In this document: positions 16,751-26,449 of the stretch, in pieces
Layout of the letters: each line of letters starts with the position of its first letter
Numbering within the stretch: the stretch's first letter is position 1
Assembly: GCF_020911885.1 (NCBI RefSeq)
Contig: NZ_CP087132.1
Location: forward strand, 2,728,001 to 2,792,000
DNA length: 64,000 nt
Reading direction: 5' to 3'
DNA from: Flavobacterium acetivorans
GTDB lineage: Bacteria > Bacteroidota > Bacteroidia > Flavobacteriales > Flavobacteriaceae
Notes under the pieces: model-generated
Database searches by the model: none
What the model saw: only the letters and a program-made list of their open reading frames with translations
What the model was told of the DNA's origin: nothing
Made by a program: the position numbers and the translations under genes

Positions 16751-18345
16751 TAGTAAAAAAAGTAGCATTTGGAAACTTAGAAGAGGCTTTCATTGAAAAT
16801 CGCTTTACTAATGCAACAAACATTATTTTTAGTAATGATAATAATAGAGGTAAAACATTATTAATGCAGAGTTTAATTTATTCCATAGGTTATGAATCAG
16901 TTTTTCCAAATAGTTTCAACCCAAAGAAATATTTTTTTTATTCAGAAATTGAATTTAATAGTTCAACTTTTGAATTCTTAAGAAAAGGGAACTCAATACT
17001 CGTATTAAATAATGAAAGTTTTAATATTTTCAACACTATAAGTGAATTTAAGTATTACTTCGACAAAGAAATATATCAACTTCCAAAAATTGATAAAAAT
17101 GGCGAACAAAAAACAGTTGATTTGAGTCTCTTTTATGAATTATTTTTTCTTGGTCAAGATAATAGAAATACATCAAATCTTATTGTAAAAGGTCAAAATA
17201 ACAAAGTAGATTTTATTAATATGATTTATTCACTTAAAGGTGTATCAATATCAACAATCAATAAATATGATATTGAAAATTTAAAGAAAGAAAAATCAAT
17301 AATTGAAACAAAAATAAAAGCAGAAACAAGAAAGATAAAAGTTATTAAACAAAATCCACAGATTGCAACATTTATTAGTTCAGCATCCAATAATTTGGAC
17401 TTTAAAAACACCTCTAATCAATTACGAGAATTACATTTAAATATTGCAGAGTTAAAGAAGCAAAGAAATAGAGAAGAAAACAGAAAAATAAAATTACAGA
17501 ATTTAATAACTGAATTGACTTCACTAAACAGAAATTTAGATGAAGGAAAAGTTAAATGTTCTGATTGTGGTAGTAGTAAAATTACTTTTTCAAATCAAGA
17601 TTTTGAATTCGAAGTAAGTAATAGTTTTGTAAGAAAAAACATTATTGAGTCTGTAAGGAATAATATTTCAATAAAAGCTGAAATTGTTGAAGAGTTAAAC
17701 AATAATATAAATAATGAACAGGTTCAAGTAAATAAACTTTTAGAAAGTTCAACGCCGGAAATAAAAAACTATATTCTTTTCCAAGACGAAATTACAGATT
17801 CAAAAGACGTTGATCAGATTGTATCTGTACTTCAAAAGGAATTAGAAGAAATTGAAAAAAAAATACAAAATAATGAGATTAAAATAACATCTAATAAAGA
17901 TTTTCAAAAAAGTATTTTGTCAAATATTATTTTGGAAATGAAAAATTATTATTCTAAAATTGACCCACAAGGATTGTTAATATTCGAAGATTTATTTACA
18001 AAAACTGGTGAAACCTATTCTGGAAGTGAAGGTCAAGAATATTATTTCTGTAAACTAATGGCTCTAAATAATTTATTATCTCATCAATTTCCATTAATAA
18101 TTGATTCATTTCGAGAAGGAGAATTATCATCTTCAAAAGAAACATTAATGCTAAAAGAATACATAAAATTAAACAAACAAGTTATTTTAACTTCAACACT
18201 AAAAGATGAAGAATATGATTCTGATAAATATTACAAAATAAACAATTTAAACGTTATCGATTATTCAATGTTAGCAGATAGTAAAATATTACAAGATGTT
18301 TTTGTTGAGGACTTTAAAACAATACTAGGTAAATTTGGTATATAA
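16747..18345 (+). CDS. Rad50/SMC-like ABC ATPase with CxxC hook, partner of the QxK protein
   Basis: A 532-aa ABC-type ATPase. The degenerate Walker A is SNDNNRGKT (residues 29-37, first Gly replaced by Ser). Residues of about 170-265 and 300-390 are charged and Leu/Ile-rich as in a coiled-coil hairpin. Near its tip lies KCSDCGSS, with C271 and C274 placed like the zinc hook of Rad50. The head is completed by a signature-like YSGSEGQEYYF (S425-Q430) and Walker B FPLIIDSFREGE (D453). The terminal segment KQVILTSTLKDEE occupies the H-loop position without a His. It resembles the ATPase of ABC-three-component and Lamassu (LmuB) defence systems. Overlap with the upstream gene supports a joint function. 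Specific role inferred. Confidence 0.72.
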   Translation: MIVKKVAFGNLEEAFIENRFTNATNIIFSNDNNRGKTLLMQSLIYSIGYESVFPNSFNPKKYFFYSEIEFNSSTFEFLRKGNSILVLNNESFNIFNTISEFKYYFDKEIYQLPKIDKNGEQKTVDLSLFYELFFLGQDNRNTSNLIVKGQNNKVDFINMIYSLKGVSISTINKYDIENLKKEKSIIETKIKAETRKIKVIKQNPQIATFISSASNNLDFKNTSNQLRELHLNIAELKKQRNREENRKIKLQNLITELTSLNRNLDEGKVKCSDCGSSKITFSNQDFEFEVSNSFVRKNIIESVRNNISIKAEIVEELNNNINNEQVQVNKLLESSTPEIKNYILFQDEITDSKDVDQIVSVLQKELEEIEKKIQNNEIKITSNKDFQKSILSNIILEMKNYYSKIDPQGLLIFEDLFTKTGETYSGSEGQEYYFCKLMALNNLLSHQFPLIIDSFREGELSSSKETLMLKEYIKLNKQVILTSTLKDEEYDSDKYYKINNLNVIDYSMLADSKILQDVFVEDFKTILGKFGI

Positions 18346-18465
18346 AAAATAACTATCCATTGACGCACCATAATTTACTGGATCTGGTACTTATCTATGA
18401 CGATCATCAAGCTTGTGTTAAAAAACGGATTACCTTCTCCATATCTCAATCAAATCCATACAAAA
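18346..18465. other. Junction between accessory operon and GNAT gene
   Basis: About 120 bases separate the ATPase stop from the likely GNAT start. No terminator hairpin, attachment-site duplication or tRNA end was found here that would mark the right edge of an insertion. Confidence 0.35.
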
Positions 18466-18990
18466 ATGATTCCTATTGAAATTCGAAAAATAAACCTAAA
18501 CGATCTTGTGAAATTACAAGAAATTAGCCGTCAAACCTTTCAGGAGACATTCGCAGCTTATAACTCTCCGGAGAATATGAAAAGCTATCTGGAAGAAGCC
18601 TTGTCTATTGAACAGCTCAAGGCAGAGCTCGAAGACGAAAATTCAGCCTTTTATTTTGCCGAGCAGGACGAGCAAGTGATTGGCTATTTAAAAATCAACT
18701 TTGGAGCGGCACAAACGGAACTAAAAGAAAGTCAAGCACTCGAAATTGAACGTATTTATGTCTCAAAAGATTTTCATGGCAAAAGTGTAGGGCAATTGCT
18801 GTATGACAAAGCCATCGAAATTGCAAAGCAAAAAGCTTCGGAATATGTTTGGCTAGGCGTTTGGGAAAAAAATGCAAGAGCAATAAGCTTTTACGAGAAA
18901 AATGGCTTCGTGGAATTTGACAAACACCTTTTCAAATTGGGTGATGACGAGCAAACAGATCTGATGATGAAATTAAAATTAAACAGTTAA
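18466..18990 (+). CDS. GNAT family N-acetyltransferase
   Basis: A 174-aa acetyltransferase starting MIPIEIRKINLNDLVKLQEI. Conserved parts are QVIGYLKINFG, ALEIERIYV followed by the acetyl-CoA loop DFHGKSVGQLLYDKAIEIAK, and the C-terminal VWLGVWEKNARAISFYEKNGFVEF, which resembles PaiA/spermidine-type members. The in-frame ATG at 18397 would add 23 residues unlike the family, so the ATG at 18466 is preferred. Base composition returns to that of the core genome here. Confidence 0.85.
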   Translation: MIPIEIRKINLNDLVKLQEISRQTFQETFAAYNSPENMKSYLEEALSIEQLKAELEDENSAFYFAEQDEQVIGYLKINFGAAQTELKESQALEIERIYVSKDFHGKSVGQLLYDKAIEIAKQKASEYVWLGVWEKNARAISFYEKNGFVEFDKHLFKLGDDEQTDLMMKLKLNS

Positions 18991-19030
18991 GACAACAACA
19001 ACTCACATTTTAACCAACTCATTTTAGCCT

Positions 19031-19240
19031 ATGAAAATGCCAAAAACAGTCCATCTGATATTAGCCCTATTTTTTTTACTCTCTTTTATCGATTCCTTGT
19101 TTGATACCGGAGCGACACACAAATTGTTGCTGTGGGAAGTCAACATCTGGTTCTATCGATTGTTTAGATTAGCATTAGCGGTACTATTTATGAAAACGTA
19201 TTTAGACCTAAAAAACGCCGAAAAGCAAACTCTTAAATAA
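19031..19240 (+). CDS. Small hypothetical membrane protein
   Basis: A 69-aa protein with two hydrophobic segments (VHLILALFFLLSFIDSLF at about 7-24, and WFYRLFRLALAVLFMKTYL at about 41-59) and a short polar tail. It follows the GNAT gene by 40 bases on the same strand and may be cotranscribed. No family recognised. Confidence 0.6.
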   Translation: MKMPKTVHLILALFFLLSFIDSLFDTGATHKLLLWEVNIWFYRLFRLALAVLFMKTYLDLKNAEKQTLK

Positions 19241-19427
19241 GAATATTTCTCTCAAAGAAGTGGAATTTTATGAGCAAAACGCCAGTCACAGGCAATTGCT
19301 TTAGCAACATTTCTACATTTTATTCTGATTGTAAATTCGCTAAAAAGGATACTTTTTGATAACATTCAAATTAAAATATTAGTATAACTTGGCCGCTGAA
19401 ACAAAATAAAAAAAAATAGCACCTAAG

Positions 19428-20561
19428 ATGCAAAAGAAGGAGGATTTAAAAGAAGTAGCTAAGCTATTTCTGAAATTGGGTATTATCGGTTTTGGTGGTC
19501 CGGCGGCTCATATTGCCATGATGCAGCAAGAGGTAGTGGTAAAAAGAAAATGGCTTAGCGAACAGCATTTTTTGGATTTATTAGGAGCCACTAATTTGAT
19601 TCCGGGACCCAATAGTACTGAAATGGCTATTCACATAGGGCACGAAAAAGCGGGCTGGAAAGGATTGATTGTGGCCGGACTTTGCTTTATCCTGCCGGCG
19701 GTTTTGATTACGGGATTTTTTGCCTTTATGTACAAGGAATACGGACAGTTGCCACAGCTGCAAGCTTTTTTATACGGTGTAAAACCCGCCATTATTGCCA
19801 TTATTCTGGCCGCTATTTTTCCATTGGCCAAGAAATCCTTAAAAACGGGCTTATTGGCGATAATAGGAATTGGAGTTTTGTCGCTTTCGCTGTTGCAAAT
19901 CAATGAAATTGCGCTTCTTTTTGGCGCTGGCTTTGTAGGCTTGTTTTTCTATTCCCTAAAAAAGGGGGAATCGGGAGCGGCTAAACTTAATTGGATGCCG
20001 CTGGCGTTTTTCCCATTATCGAAAACCGCTGTAGTTGCTTCGACCAATTTTAATTTATTCTTGATTTTCCTGAAAATAGGAGCGATTCTTTATGGAAGTG
20101 GCTATGTGCTTTTTGCCTTTTTGGATGCAGAATTAGTAGCCAAAGGCTTATTGTCTCGAACCGCTTTGATTGATGCGATTGCCGTGGGACAGTTTACACC
20201 GGGGCCTGTTTTTTCATCGGTTACTTTTATAGGCTACCAAATCAATGGACTATCAGGTGCTTTTTTTTCTACTTTGGCCATATTCTTGCCCTCTTTTCTT
20301 TTTGTCGCCTTGCTCAATCCGTTGGTAAAAAAACTTAGGAACTCAAAACCTTTTTCCGTTTTTCTCGACGCGGTTAATGTGGCCTCGGTAGCAATCATTG
20401 TTTCTATTTGTATCCAAATGGGAAAAGATACTATAACAGATTGGCGCACAATTCTGATCGCTGTAGCGAGTATTTGGATTGGGTTTCAGTATAAAAAAAT
20501 AAACAGTGCCTTGATTGTTTTGGGCGGTTCTATTGCAGGTTATGTATTGTATTTTCTATAA
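19428..20561 (+). CDS. chrA: Chromate efflux transporter (CHR family, long form)
   Basis: An inner-membrane transporter of the CHR family, typically exporting chromate. It carries both family halves: the N-terminal FLKLGIIGFGGPAAHIAMM with LLGATNLIPGPNSTEMAIHIG, and the second half KIGAILYGSGYVLFAFLDAEL with AVGQFTPGPVFSSVTFIGYQ. About ten hydrophobic helices are visible. The 377-aa length agrees with the two-domain form. No chrB-like regulator lies nearby, so chromate as the true substrate is inferred from the family. Confidence 0.88.
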   Translation: MQKKEDLKEVAKLFLKLGIIGFGGPAAHIAMMQQEVVVKRKWLSEQHFLDLLGATNLIPGPNSTEMAIHIGHEKAGWKGLIVAGLCFILPAVLITGFFAFMYKEYGQLPQLQAFLYGVKPAIIAIILAAIFPLAKKSLKTGLLAIIGIGVLSLSLLQINEIALLFGAGFVGLFFYSLKKGESGAAKLNWMPLAFFPLSKTAVVASTNFNLFLIFLKIGAILYGSGYVLFAFLDAELVAKGLLSRTALIDAIAVGQFTPGPVFSSVTFIGYQINGLSGAFFSTLAIFLPSFLFVALLNPLVKKLRNSKPFSVFLDAVNVASVAIIVSICIQMGKDTITDWRTILIAVASIWIGFQYKKINSALIVLGGSIAGYVLYFL

Positions 20562-20635
20562 TTTCGAATCGTTTTTTCTATTTTAATGCTTGTTCTTTAG
20601 AGCTAAAAAAGCGGTCTTGTGTTAGTATCCACCAT

Positions 20636-20670
20636 AAAAAAAGCCACTAAGTATATTACTCAGTGGCTTT
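20636..20670 (-). terminator. Terminator of the RND efflux operon
   Basis: AAAGCCACT pairs with AGTGGCTTT around a partly paired loop, and the minus strand ends in a run of T. It lies 43 bases after the stop of the outer-membrane factor gene. Confidence 0.75.
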
Positions 20671-20712
20671 CAAACCTAATTAACCAAATTTAATTCTATC
20701 AAAAGAACTAAG

Positions 20713-22113
20713 CTATTGCCATCCGCCACCTAGGGCTCTGTATAATTGGATAATGGCTTTGTATTGTTGGAATTTATTATCAACTAAACTCAATTCGGCG
20801 TTCAAAGCGTCATTTTTAGACGTTAAAACTTCCAAATAATTGGCTAAACCATAGGTCAATAATTCATCTGAAAAATCGGCTGCTTTTAAAAGAGCATCTA
20901 CTTGTTTCTCGCGAACTTTGATTTTATAGGTTTCATTGTTGTATTGCGCTAAAGCATCAGATACTTCTTTACCGGCTGTAAGCAAAGATTGCTCAAACTG
21001 TAAATAGGCTTTTTCCTGATTGGCTTTGGCTACTTCATACTTGGTTTTCACTTGCCTTTGATTGAATATCGGCTGGGTCAAACCCGTAATCACATTGGCA
21101 AAAATAGAATTGGCGCTAAACCATTCTTTCAAATCAATACTTTGAAGTCCGCCTGTCGCCGTTACTTTCAGCGTTGGATAAAAGCCACTTTTGGCGACAT
21201 TGGTCATTTCAAAATTAGTGATCAAATTGTACTCAGCAGCAATAACATCGGGTCTGTTCCTCAGTAAATTAGCAGGAACACCTAAGGTGATGTTGGGTTG
21301 TATCGTTTGTGATTCAAAAGTAGTACGAGCTATCTTAGCAGATGGCTCACCTAAAAGAACACTCATTGTATTTTCTAAGAAAATAATGTTGTTTTTTAGA
21401 TCGGCAATGATGATTTCGGTGGCATATTTCTGGGCTTCGGTTTGTTTTACACCCACTTCGGTTACACTTCCGGCATCTTTCAAAGCCAAGATTGTTTCGA
21501 CACTTTGATTTCTGTTTATCAACGTTTTCTCGGCTACTTTTATTTGGGCATCTACCGAAAGCAATTGGTAATAAGTTGTGGCAATCGTAGCAATTAATTG
21601 CGTTTTTATTGCTTGATTAACTGCCGTTGTTTGTAAATAAGCCGCATTGGCAGCACGCTTATTACTTCTTATTTTGCCCCAGATATCGGCTTCCCAGGAT
21701 AAAGTACCCGTCATCTGAAACTGGTCAGTACTGCGATCTTTTAACAAGGCACCAAACTGACTGTTTCTGGAAAGTTCCTGATGCGTCCAGTCGGCTCCAG
21801 CAGAAAGAGTAGGGAAGTAGCCTGCTTTTCCTTGTTTCATGGTAGCTTCTGCCGCAGCGAGGTTTTGGATTGCAATTCGGATATCCAAATTGTTTTGCAA
21901 TCCTTTCTGAATGTAGCCCTGCAAGACGGGATCTGTAAAAATCTTGTCCCAAGAGACATTGGCCAATGAAGTAGTGTCTGTGGCCACTACTTCATTTCGG
22001 TATAAACTTTCTGTTTTTAACTCTGGACGCTTGTAGTCTTTGGCAACAAAACACGATTGCATCAGTGTTGCCGTGACAGCCAATAGTGCGACTCTGTATA
22101 TTTTATTTTTCAT
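20713..22113 (-). CDS. RND efflux outer-membrane factor lipoprotein (NodT/OprM type)
   Basis: The TolC-type outer-membrane channel of a tripartite drug exporter. The N terminus MKNKIYRVALLAVTATLMQSC is a lipoprotein signal with the lipid-anchor Cys at residue 21. It is followed by KDYKRPEL and two repeats of the outer-membrane efflux domain, with WEADIWGKIRSNKRAANAAYL, LLRNRPDVIAAEYNL, FYPTLKVTATGGLQ and the C-terminal YLEVLTSKNDALNAELSLVDN. The 466-aa length is typical. Its start overlaps the end of the pump gene by 11 bases, placing it last in the operon. Confidence 0.92.
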   Translation of the reverse strand: MKNKIYRVALLAVTATLMQSCFVAKDYKRPELKTESLYRNEVVATDTTSLANVSWDKIFTDPVLQGYIQKGLQNNLDIRIAIQNLAAAEATMKQGKAGYFPTLSAGADWTHQELSRNSQFGALLKDRSTDQFQMTGTLSWEADIWGKIRSNKRAANAAYLQTTAVNQAIKTQLIATIATTYYQLLSVDAQIKVAEKTLINRNQSVETILALKDAGSVTEVGVKQTEAQKYATEIIIADLKNNIIFLENTMSVLLGEPSAKIARTTFESQTIQPNITLGVPANLLRNRPDVIAAEYNLITNFEMTNVAKSGFYPTLKVTATGGLQSIDLKEWFSANSIFANVITGLTQPIFNQRQVKTKYEVAKANQEKAYLQFEQSLLTAGKEVSDALAQYNNETYKIKVREKQVDALLKAADFSDELLTYGLANYLEVLTSKNDALNAELSLVDNKFQQYKAIIQLYRALGGGWQ

Positions 22114-25100
22114 TTTCTTCGTCTAAAAGTATTACTTCAGCTTCTTTATCATCAAATGGTTTCCCGGAAATTCTTTCCTGTAATCCTTGGAATATTACGA
22201 ACAATATTGGAATTACAAATACTCCAAAAACAGTTCCTACTAACATTCCTCCAACAGCTCCCATACCGATAGAACGGTTTCCTACAGCACCAACTCCTGA
22301 GGCCAATGCCAATGGCATCAAACCGAAGATAAAGGCTAATGAGGTCATTAAAATAGGACGCAAACGGGCTTTTGCCCCTTCAATGGCAGCGGCCGTTAAA
22401 TCCATTCCGTGTCGGCGCCTTTGTATGGCAAATTCCACAATCAGAATGGCATTTTTGGCCAGTAGTCCTATCAGCATGATCAGGGCAACCTGGAAATAAA
22501 TATTGTTTTCTAGTCCTGCCAATTTCACAAAACCAATGGCTCCGGCTATACCAACAGGAAGCGAAAGTAATACCGAAAGTGGTACTAAATAACTTTCATA
22601 CTGCGCACTTAACAAGAAATAAACAAATATTAAACTCAATAAGAACACTCCGATAGCTTGATTTCCAGCCAAAATTTCCTCACGTGTCATACCGGAAAAT
22701 TCATAGGTATAACTTTTTGGCAAATGCTGGGCAGCTACTTCCTGAACGGCCTTGATGGCATCACCAGAACTGTAACCCGGTTTCGCTTTACCATTGACAT
22801 TTACAGCTTTTAGCATGTTGAATCGCGCTACTGCTTCAGGACCATAAATTCTTTTGAAATCAACAAATTGACTAATTGCCACTTTTTGTCCTGAGGCATT
22901 TTTGACATAAATAGAATTTATAGATTCCAGATTAGTACGGTCTGAGGCTTTGGCTTGAATCATTACACGGTATTGTTTTCCGAATTTGTTGAAATCCGTT
23001 GTGTACAATCCACCATAATAGCCTTGCATCGTATTGAAAATATCCGTTACAGACACTCCAGCATCTTTAGCTCTTTCTACGTTAATATCCATTTGATATT
23101 GCGGGAAATTAGGATTAAAGTTGGTCATCGCATATTGAATTTCGGGTCTTTTCATTAACTCCCCTAAAAACTCATTCGTTACCTTACTCACTGTAGCCCA
23201 ATCATCGTCTCCTTTGTCCTGAATTTTTAGTTCAAAACCATCTGCTGCACCAAAACCTTGCACACTTGGAGGCGTAAAGAACAATGCTCTGGCATCTTTA
23301 AAATGCGCTGTTCTACCAAATAATTCGCCTACTACGGCATCAACTGATTGGTTGGCTCCTTTACGTTCTTTCCAGTCCTTTAATTTAATTACCGTAAAGG
23401 CATAAGAACCTCCATTTACACTGTTTAATAAACTGAATCCTACCACGCTCATTCGAGCTTCAACAATATCCATCGATGCTAGGATAGAATCCAATTCATT
23501 GACCGCTTTTTGTGTTTTCTCCAAGGTTGTTCCCGGAGGAAGTGTCAAATCGGCCATGATGATTCCCCTGTCTTCATTCGGGATAAATCCGGAAGGAGTC
23601 GTTTGGAACAAAAAGAAAGTAATTCCTGAAAAAACGATTAAAGCCGTAACGGTAATCCATTTTTTTCTGGCCAAAAATCCAAGAGATTTCACATATCTGT
23701 TGTTCATTCGATCAAAACTAGTATTGAAAGCAATGAAAAATTTCTCTTTAAAGTTTTTCTTATGGTGTTTTGAATCAGTATGTGGTTTTAAAAATAAAGC
23801 ACATAAAGCCGGGCTCAAAGTCAAGGCATTTACTGCCGAGATCAAAATGGCAATGGCTAATGTTATCGCAAACTGTTGGTAAAACACACCCGAAGGTCCG
23901 CTCAAGAAAGATACCGGAATAAATACCGCTGACATTACTAAAGTAATCGAAATAATTGCACCGGTAATTTCACTCATCGCTGAAATAGTAGCTTCTTTTC
24001 CTGATTTAGCTCCCTCATCCAGCTTGGCATGAACTGCCTCGACGACGACAATAGCATCATCGACAACAATACCAATGGCAAGAATCATCGCAAATAAGGT
24101 TAACATATTAATCGAAAAACCAAATATCTGCAAGAAAAAGAAGGTTCCTATAATCGCCACAGGTACCGCAATAGCAGGGATTAATGTCGATCTAAAATCC
24201 TGTAAGAACAAATACACTACAAGGAATACCAATAAAAAGGCTTCAATCAATGTTGAAATTACCTTATCAATAGAGGCATCTAAGAAAGTTTTAGTATTGT
24301 AAGGAATAACATAATCTACTCCATCCGGAAAACTAGGTTTTGTTTCATCCAGAATGCTAACCACTTCAGTAATGATATCTTGGGCATTGGAACCCGAAGT
24401 TTGGAATACCCCAACGGCAACACCTTGTTTACCCATGGCGATATTCTTTGTTCCATAATTGAAGCCACCTAATTCTACCGTGGCAACATCTTTAAGTCTT
24501 AAGAAATTTCCGTTTCCAGTGGCTTTGATAATGATGTTTTCGTAGTCTTTTGTTTCAGAAAGACGTCCCTTGTATTTGATTACATACTCATAAACTCCTT
24601 CCGCATTTTCACCAAATTTACCCGGAGCTGCTTCCACATTTTGCTCTTGTAATGCTGTTTGAATGTCTTTTGGAGAGAGATTGTAACTGGCCATTTTTGC
24701 CGGATCAATCCAGATTCGCATCGAGTAATCTTTGGCTCCAAAAACGTTTACCTGACCAACACCTTTTACACGCTGTAACTTGGGTACCAAGTTTATTTTG
24801 GCATAATTCTGAATATAGGTTTCATCAAAAGTTTCATTATTGGAATACAAAGCAAAAAACATCAACGCACTCGTTTGACTTTTAAGGGTCGTAACTCCCG
24901 TTTGCACTACCGCCTGAGGCAGTTTTGACGTTGCTCTGGAGACTCTATTTTGAACGTTTACTGCGGCAATATCAGGATCGACACCCAATTCAAAATAAAC
25001 GGAAATCTTAGCCGAACCATCATTAGCGGCAGAGGAAGTCATATACGTCATTCCTTCCACACCATTGATTTCTTCTTCCAGTGGAATAACCACACTGTTA

Positions 25101-25273
25101 AGAACCGTTTCGGCATTTGCTCCTGTATAAGTAGCCGTTACCTGAACTGTTGGCGGCGCTATTTCGGGGTATTGTTCTACGGGTAATGACATCAATCCTA
25201 AAATACCCAAAATGGTGATTAAGATTGAGATTACGGTCGAGAGAACGGGTCTCTCTATAAAGGTTTTTAACAT
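22103..25273 (-). CDS. RND multidrug efflux permease (HAE1/AcrB-like)
   Basis: A proton-driven inner-membrane pump. The 1056-aa protein starts MLKTFIERPVLSTVISILIT and has the usual 12-helix layout with two large periplasmic loops. TM4 carries the proton-relay aspartates in GIVVDDAIVVVEAVHAKLDEG, as in hydrophobe/amphiphile exporters, not metal pumps. Other markers are SFLSGPSGVFYQQFA, GFIPNEDRGIIMADLTLPPG, FSGMTREEILAGNQAIGVF and RPILMTSLAFIFGLMPLALASG. It is flanked by its adaptor (8 bases upstream) and outer-membrane factor. Substrates are unknown. Confidence 0.94.
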   Translation of the reverse strand: MLKTFIERPVLSTVISILITILGILGLMSLPVEQYPEIAPPTVQVTATYTGANAETVLNSVVIPLEEEINGVEGMTYMTSSAANDGSAKISVYFELGVDPDIAAVNVQNRVSRATSKLPQAVVQTGVTTLKSQTSALMFFALYSNNETFDETYIQNYAKINLVPKLQRVKGVGQVNVFGAKDYSMRIWIDPAKMASYNLSPKDIQTALQEQNVEAAPGKFGENAEGVYEYVIKYKGRLSETKDYENIIIKATGNGNFLRLKDVATVELGGFNYGTKNIAMGKQGVAVGVFQTSGSNAQDIITEVVSILDETKPSFPDGVDYVIPYNTKTFLDASIDKVISTLIEAFLLVFLVVYLFLQDFRSTLIPAIAVPVAIIGTFFFLQIFGFSINMLTLFAMILAIGIVVDDAIVVVEAVHAKLDEGAKSGKEATISAMSEITGAIISITLVMSAVFIPVSFLSGPSGVFYQQFAITLAIAILISAVNALTLSPALCALFLKPHTDSKHHKKNFKEKFFIAFNTSFDRMNNRYVKSLGFLARKKWITVTALIVFSGITFFLFQTTPSGFIPNEDRGIIMADLTLPPGTTLEKTQKAVNELDSILASMDIVEARMSVVGFSLLNSVNGGSYAFTVIKLKDWKERKGANQSVDAVVGELFGRTAHFKDARALFFTPPSVQGFGAADGFELKIQDKGDDDWATVSKVTNEFLGELMKRPEIQYAMTNFNPNFPQYQMDINVERAKDAGVSVTDIFNTMQGYYGGLYTTDFNKFGKQYRVMIQAKASDRTNLESINSIYVKNASGQKVAISQFVDFKRIYGPEAVARFNMLKAVNVNGKAKPGYSSGDAIKAVQEVAAQHLPKSYTYEFSGMTREEILAGNQAIGVFLLSLIFVYFLLSAQYESYLVPLSVLLSLPVGIAGAIGFVKLAGLENNIYFQVALIMLIGLLAKNAILIVEFAIQRRRHGMDLTAAAIEGAKARLRPILMTSLAFIFGLMPLALASGVGAVGNRSIGMGAVGGMLVGTVFGVFVIPILFVIFQGLQERISGKPFDDKEAEVILLDEENEK

Positions 25274-25281
25274 CTTGACTC

Positions 25282-26427
25282 TTATTTTTTAATGGCTGTA
25301 CTATTTGTTTTTACCGAATCTATCGCAACTGCTTCCGTTTTTTGTGCATTTACTTCCTTAGCTTGTTGCGGAACAATTTCCATATCGTCTTTTAGTTTTG
25401 ATGCGCCTTCAACTACGACAACTTCACCATCTGATAATCCGCTTGTTACAATAAAATTCAAATCAGAAGTTCCATTAGTTTCAATAATTCTTGATTTTAC
25501 TTTATTTCCTTTTTCAACTACGTAAATGATTTGTTTTCCTTGTACTTCAAAAACAGCATTTTGAGGTACTAGAATTACATTAGTTTGTATAATTGGCAAA
25601 CGAACAACTCCGCTGCTTCCGCTTCTTAAAATTCCCTGTGGATTTTGAAATTCAGCTCTAAAATCAGTAGTTCCTGTTGCGGCATTCACTAAACCGTTTA
25701 TGGTTGTAATTTTCCCTTTTTGATCGTATTCAGAACCGTCAACTAAAAGCAATGAAACTTGAGGAACCGACTTTAATTTTTCGGCTGCATTTGCCCCTTT
25801 GAAAGTCTTGTTGAATAAAAGCAATTGTTTTTCGTTCATAGAGAAATAAGCACGTACGATTCTTGTATCTGAAACAGTAGTCAAAGGCTCTTGATTGGTG
25901 GCACTTACTAAACTACCTTCTTTGAAAGGCAGGCTTCCTATGGTTCCGCTTGCAGGAGAATAAATTGTCCCGTAGCCAATATTTGCAGCAATACTTCCGT
26001 AAGCGCTTTTGGCTTGGGCTAATTTTGCTTTAGCTGTTTCCAGTTGAACATTACTGATGATTTTTCGATCTACAAGGGGTTTTAATCGATCCACTTCTAC
26101 TTGAGCAGCTTGCACCATCGCTTTGGCCGCAGAAGCATCCTGATTTAAAGATTGTGTTTCTAGTTTAAAAAGTATTTGCCCTTTTTTTACGACCTGACCT
26201 TCATCAACATAAATTTTTTGGATAAAACCATTCACTTTAGGACGAATTTCAACATTTTGTTGTCCTTCAATATTAGCTGTATATTCTTGATATACAGTAG
26301 CGTCATTAGTAGTTACTGTTTGTACAGGAAAAGGTGCTGGCCCTTGTGGTGGTGCTTGTTGTTCCTTTTTTCCACAAGAGGAAACTATAAGCAAAACAGC
26401 TAGTATTGGAAATAATTTTTTCTTCAT
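25282..26427 (-). CDS. RND efflux periplasmic adaptor (membrane fusion protein)
   Basis: The adaptor linking the HAE1 pump to the outer-membrane channel. The lipoprotein signal MKKKLFPILAVLLIVSSC anchors it through Cys18. The protein then shows the biotinyl-lipoyl halves VEIRPKVNGFIQKIYVDEGQVVKKGQILFKL and YGTIYSPASGTIGSLPFKEGSLV, a helical hairpin between them, and a beta-barrel with RAYFSMNEKQLL. The 381 residues are normal for AcrA-like adaptors. It follows the regulator gene by 22 bases. Confidence 0.93.
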   Translation of the reverse strand: MKKKLFPILAVLLIVSSCGKKEQQAPPQGPAPFPVQTVTTNDATVYQEYTANIEGQQNVEIRPKVNGFIQKIYVDEGQVVKKGQILFKLETQSLNQDASAAKAMVQAAQVEVDRLKPLVDRKIISNVQLETAKAKLAQAKSAYGSIAANIGYGTIYSPASGTIGSLPFKEGSLVSATNQEPLTTVSDTRIVRAYFSMNEKQLLLFNKTFKGANAAEKLKSVPQVSLLLVDGSEYDQKGKITTINGLVNAATGTTDFRAEFQNPQGILRSGSSGVVRLPIIQTNVILVPQNAVFEVQGKQIIYVVEKGNKVKSRIIETNGTSDLNFIVTSGLSDGEVVVVEGASKLKDDMEIVPQQAKEVNAQKTEAVAIDSVKTNSTAIKK

Positions 26428-26449
26428 TTTTATTTAATTTGATTATGGA

